From an uncultured Acidobacteriota bacterium (GTDB taxonomy: Bacteria > Acidobacteriota > Blastocatellia > Pyrinomonadales > Pyrinomonadaceae): 8,183 bases of DNA. The number at the start of each line of letters is the position of its first letter. Positions within the stretch are counted from its first letter, which is position 1. The translations under genes were made by a program, and so were the position numbers. The notes below the pieces were generated by a model. It worked only from the letters and a program-made list of their open reading frames with translations, was not told the DNA's origin and searched no databases. Where the stretch lies: NCBI GenBank assembly GCA_946480545.1, contig CAMLKY010000064.1, forward strand, positions 1 through 8,183. The letters run 5' to 3'. Of the stretch, positions 5,662 to 8,183 are shown piece after piece.

Positions 5662-7151
5662 GGCTCCGAAAGCTCAACCCAAACCAGTGTCCATTCTCCG
5701 TTGTCCTTGAGGATCTCCGAATTCAGATGCGGACTTTGCGTAAGCTGGTGCGACCACTCCGCAGGCGTCAGCACAAGCACCGATTTGCGGTGCATTGCCC
5801 GTGCCTCGCGGATTACTTCAGGCGGTCCGAACAACCTCTTTTGCTTTCCTTCAGCGTCGCGCAGTATCCGGCCCGGCGCGTAAAACTCGGCATTATGCGA
5901 AACCCCGTGGAGCATTAGCACCGGAACATCGGCGAGGCCCCGTCGTTCAGCTTCCTCGAAGTGTGCCTTGACCGAATCTGCCTCAGCGAACGGTCGTGCG
6001 AAGAAGACCGTGCCGAGCAGTACGATCATGTACGTGGCAATTGCCAGAGCCCGTCCGACAAAGCTCCATCGCCGACTCGTCTCCGCGAGGTCACGCACGA
6101 CCAGAGCCGTCAGGATAATGGCCGCTGGAACGGCGGGCAGAATGTAACCCGGAAGCTTTGAGCCGGAGAATGAAAAGAAAACGACGGGTACTGCCATCCA
6201 GGCGAATGCGAAATACGACACGGAGTCTTTCGCCCCGTACTTGGACTGCCCCTTGAAACGATCAAAGACGCCTCGTCCGAACTTCCATAAGGCGACGAGA
6301 AAAAACGGCGTCCATGGGATCATCATCAGCGGGAGCACCCAAAAGAAAAAATGGAACGGCTGCGGATGAAGATACTTGTTCGAGGTATAGCGTTGAAAGT
6401 GATGCTGGATGAAGAACTGGTCAATGAACTCGTACCCGTGACGCATGTACATCGGCAGGTACCACGTTGCGGCGATCAATGCCGCGATCGCGGTGCCCCA
6501 AATTGAGCTGATCAGCAATTCGATCGGCGGCCGTCGCCGGATCAGCAGGTAATAGAAGGCCACGATCGCGAATGGGAAGACGATGCCGACCAGGCCCTTC
6601 GCGAGGATCGCCAATCCGACAAAGACATAGAAGAGAACCAGTGGCAGACGACGCCGACCCGACTCATAGATATAAAAACTCACCATCGCCCCGGTCATCG
6701 GAAACGTGAGGATTATGTCGAAGCTTGCACCGTGAGCGAATGCGATGATGCCCACGGTCGTGGCGGCGATCACGGTTATCCAAAGCGTAAACCCGTGGCC
6801 TGCATCACCCTTCTTCTGCAGGTGATAGCCGAGCAGACCAAGAGACGCCACGGTTCCGATGCCGAATAGCGCGGACCCGAAACGAGCTGCAAATTCGGAA
6901 ACTCCGAACAGGTGATACGATGCGATCTGCAGCCAGTAAAGCAACGCCGGTTTTTCGAACCAGTGGAAACCGCCTAGCGTAGGCGTGATCCAATCGCCGC
7001 GCTCGAACATCTCACGAGCAACCTGTGAGTACCGCGGCTCGTCCGGTCCCACTAGTGGGAGGGACAACCCCGCGAAAAATAAGACAACTATCCCGACGAG
7101 CCCGGAAAGTGGCGCGGTCAGGTTTCCGAATACCGCCTTTGTCTTTGTCAT
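5658..7151 (-). CDS. ArnT-like membrane glycosyltransferase (GT39/GT83, PMT_2 superfamily)
   Basis: A 497-residue polytopic inner-membrane GT-C enzyme that should move a sugar from a polyprenyl-phosphate donor onto an acceptor on the periplasmic side. After a first helix (about 16-34) comes the first-loop acidic motif GPDEPRYSQVAREMFERGDW (35-54; D37 and E38 are the likely catalytic or metal-site acids), then FEKPALLYWLQ (65-75) and AARFGSALF (88-96), all close to the ArnT/PMT_2 layout. A second conserved-type Asp is D145 (GASFDIILT). Further ArnT-like blocks are HFQRYTSNKY (251-260) and FFSFSGSKLPGYILP (325-339). Many helices fill the centre, and residues from about 388 form a soluble C-terminal domain. 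ArnT itself adds L-Ara4N to lipid A, but acidobacterial relatives are mostly of unknown acceptor, so substrate is not called. The start ATG at 7151 lacks a clear Shine-Dalgarno. It is divergent from the oxidoreductase gene and convergent with sua5. Confidence 0.88.
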   Translation of the reverse strand: MTKTKAVFGNLTAPLSGLVGIVVLFFAGLSLPLVGPDEPRYSQVAREMFERGDWITPTLGGFHWFEKPALLYWLQIASYHLFGVSEFAARFGSALFGIGTVASLGLLGYHLQKKGDAGHGFTLWITVIAATTVGIIAFAHGASFDIILTFPMTGAMVSFYIYESGRRRLPLVLFYVFVGLAILAKGLVGIVFPFAIVAFYYLLIRRRPPIELLISSIWGTAIAALIAATWYLPMYMRHGYEFIDQFFIQHHFQRYTSNKYLHPQPFHFFFWVLPLMMIPWTPFFLVALWKFGRGVFDRFKGQSKYGAKDSVSYFAFAWMAVPVVFFSFSGSKLPGYILPAVPAAIILTALVVRDLAETSRRWSFVGRALAIATYMIVLLGTVFFARPFAEADSVKAHFEEAERRGLADVPVLMLHGVSHNAEFYAPGRILRDAEGKQKRLFGPPEVIREARAMHRKSVLVLTPAEWSHQLTQSPHLNSEILKDNGEWTLVWVELSEP

Positions 7152-7215
7152 CTACCGAAGGTTCAGTGAGAATGTAGAGTATCACCGAATCCTTTTACCG
7201 GTTCAAATCTGGAAA
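7152..7215. promoter_or_regulatory. Divergent intergenic spacer between the glycosyltransferase and oxidoreductase genes
   Basis: These 64 bp must hold the promoters for two divergent genes, or part of them. I see no consensus -35/-10 pair and no strong Shine-Dalgarno for either gene. The only match is a weak GGA at 7211-7213, directly before ATG 7216. A 6-bp palindrome, ACCGGT, lies at 7197-7202. Confidence 0.4.
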
Positions 7216-8183
7216 ATGAACGAATTTGGCGTACCTCGATCGGATAACAGCAAGCTTCGCGTGGCCGCGATCGGCGTCGGAAGTCTCGGCCGGCATCACG
7301 CCCGAAATTACGCCGAGCTGGCTCGCGACGGTCAGGTCTCACTGGTGGCAGTATGCGACATCGATCACGATATCGCGACGCGGGTGGCCGATGACAACGC
7401 TTGTTCTCGTGTCGTAACCGACTGGCAGGATCTTCTGGACGACGTGGACGCGGTATCGATCGCGACGCCCACTGAAACCCACTGCCAGATCGCCGTAGCT
7501 TTTCTTGAACGCGGTATTCACGTCCTGGTCGAAAAACCGATAGCGTTGACGTTGCACGAGGCGGACCGGATGATATCCGCGGCGAAAAAATCAGGGGCGA
7601 AATTGATGGTCGGACAGTTGGAGCGGTTCAATCCGGCCATGGTCGCACTCAGGCCGCACGTCACGGGACCACTCTATTTCGAGATACACCGCGTGTCGCC
7701 TTTCCCAAACAGGTCGCTCGACGTTGACGTGGTCCTGGATGTGATGATCCACGATCTCGATGCCGTGCAGTGGCTGGTTGGAGAAGATGTGGCAGTGTCG
7801 GCGATCCACGCCGTCGGGATACCGGTCATCTCGGATAAAGTCGATGCGGCTAACGCAAGAATAGAATTTGAAAACGGGGCCGTTGCGAACATAACCGCGT
7901 CGCGGATCGGCACCGAGAAGATCCGTAAGACGCGCTTCTATCAGACGAATGCGTATGTCGTGCTCGACTACGCCACAAAGTTCGCGTCGCTGACGTCACT
8001 AGATCCTGACGCCGCTCATCCGCTGCTGGGGATCTCGATCGATCGTCTCGAGATAAACGACGTCGAGCCGCTCAAGGCCGAGATCGAAGCGTTCCTTAAC
8101 TCGATCCGGGACGATGCAGAACCTGCCGTGACAGGCGAAGACGGACGCCGCGCACTCGCGCTCGCGGTTGGCGTACTGGAGAA
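7216..8183 (+). CDS. Gfo/Idh/MocA-family NAD(P)-dependent oxidoreductase, 3' truncated
   Basis: The frame stays open from ATG 7216 to the window end, giving 322 residues. The N-terminal Rossmann domain (about 14-135) begins LRVAAIGVGSLGRHHARNY, with the dinucleotide glycines G20, G22 and G25 and an acidic stretch CDID (47-50) ending strand 2, which favours NAD(H). The family's catalytic-lysine motif EKP is at 106-108. The C-terminal alpha/beta domain carries GQLERFNPA (133-141), SPFPNRSLDVDVVLDVMIHD (161-180) and, directly after it, LDAV; H179 and D180 fit the family's active-site His/Asp region. Members oxidise or reduce sugars and cyclitols, often nucleotide sugars. The ERFNPA and SPFP...DVDVVLDVMIHD blocks remind me of the subgroup near lipid A genes, such as UDP-GlcNAc 3-dehydrogenase (GnnA), but this is only a resemblance. 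GTG 7261 is rejected as a start because it would fall just before the Rossmann glycines and remove strand 1. Probably few residues are missing at the C-terminus. Confidence 0.9.
   Translation, partial: MNEFGVPRSDNSKLRVAAIGVGSLGRHHARNYAELARDGQVSLVAVCDIDHDIATRVADDNACSRVVTDWQDLLDDVDAVSIATPTETHCQIAVAFLERGIHVLVEKPIALTLHEADRMISAAKKSGAKLMVGQLERFNPAMVALRPHVTGPLYFEIHRVSPFPNRSLDVDVVLDVMIHDLDAVQWLVGEDVAVSAIHAVGIPVISDKVDAANARIEFENGAVANITASRIGTEKIRKTRFYQTNAYVVLDYATKFASLTSLDPDAAHPLLGISIDRLEINDVEPLKAEIEAFLNSIRDDAEPAVTGEDGRRALALAVGVLE

Noticed and set aside
7226..7913. Several short ORFs on both strands in the last kilobase
   Set aside because: All overlap the continuous Gfo/Idh/MocA reading frame starting at 7216, which carries clear Rossmann and EKP motifs; they are shadows.

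Overview
The window looks like ordinary chromosomal DNA from a Gram-negative-type bacterium with moderately high GC content. An acidobacterial source (Blastocatellia/Pyrinomonadaceae-like) is my best guess. It rests on the style of the proteins and on a heptanucleotide-repeat/palindrome element of a kind I associate with that group. I could not run a taxonomic search, so treat the assignment as tentative. There is no phage, plasmid, transposase, CRISPR or rRNA/tRNA signal.

Layout from left to right: (1) the 3' part of a KefB/YbaL-type CPA2 cation:proton antiporter with a complete cytosolic TrkA-N/TrkA-C (RCK) module, cut by the window start. (2) A 183-bp nested palindromic element starting 2 bp after that gene's stop codon, with a 7-bp tandem repeat forming and extending its right side. 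(3) A secreted ARPP-1/DUF6569-family protein of unknown function. (4) uvrC on the minus strand, convergent with (3). (5) A divergent short intergenic region with a plausible sigma70-type promoter, leading into a two-gene plus-strand unit: a small two-helix membrane protein (DUF5654-like) and a Sua5-type threonylcarbamoyl-AMP synthase. (6) An ArnT-like GT39/GT83-family glycosyltransferase on the minus strand, whose stop codon overlaps the sua5 stop. (7) A divergent Gfo/Idh/MocA-family NAD(P)-dependent oxidoreductase, cut by the window end; it was read directly from the sequence as an open frame from 7216 to the end.

The genes do not form one pathway. UvrC (nucleotide excision repair) and Sua5 (tRNA t6A37 modification) are housekeeping functions. 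The antiporter serves ion homeostasis. The membrane glycosyltransferase and the divergent sugar-dehydrogenase-like gene may both serve the cell envelope, for example lipid A or polyprenyl-linked sugar modification, but that link is inference. The most unusual item is the palindromic/heptad-repeat element at 1185-1387. Second is the secreted ARPP-1 protein, whose family has no established biochemical role that I know of. I did not find a convincing new multigene system.
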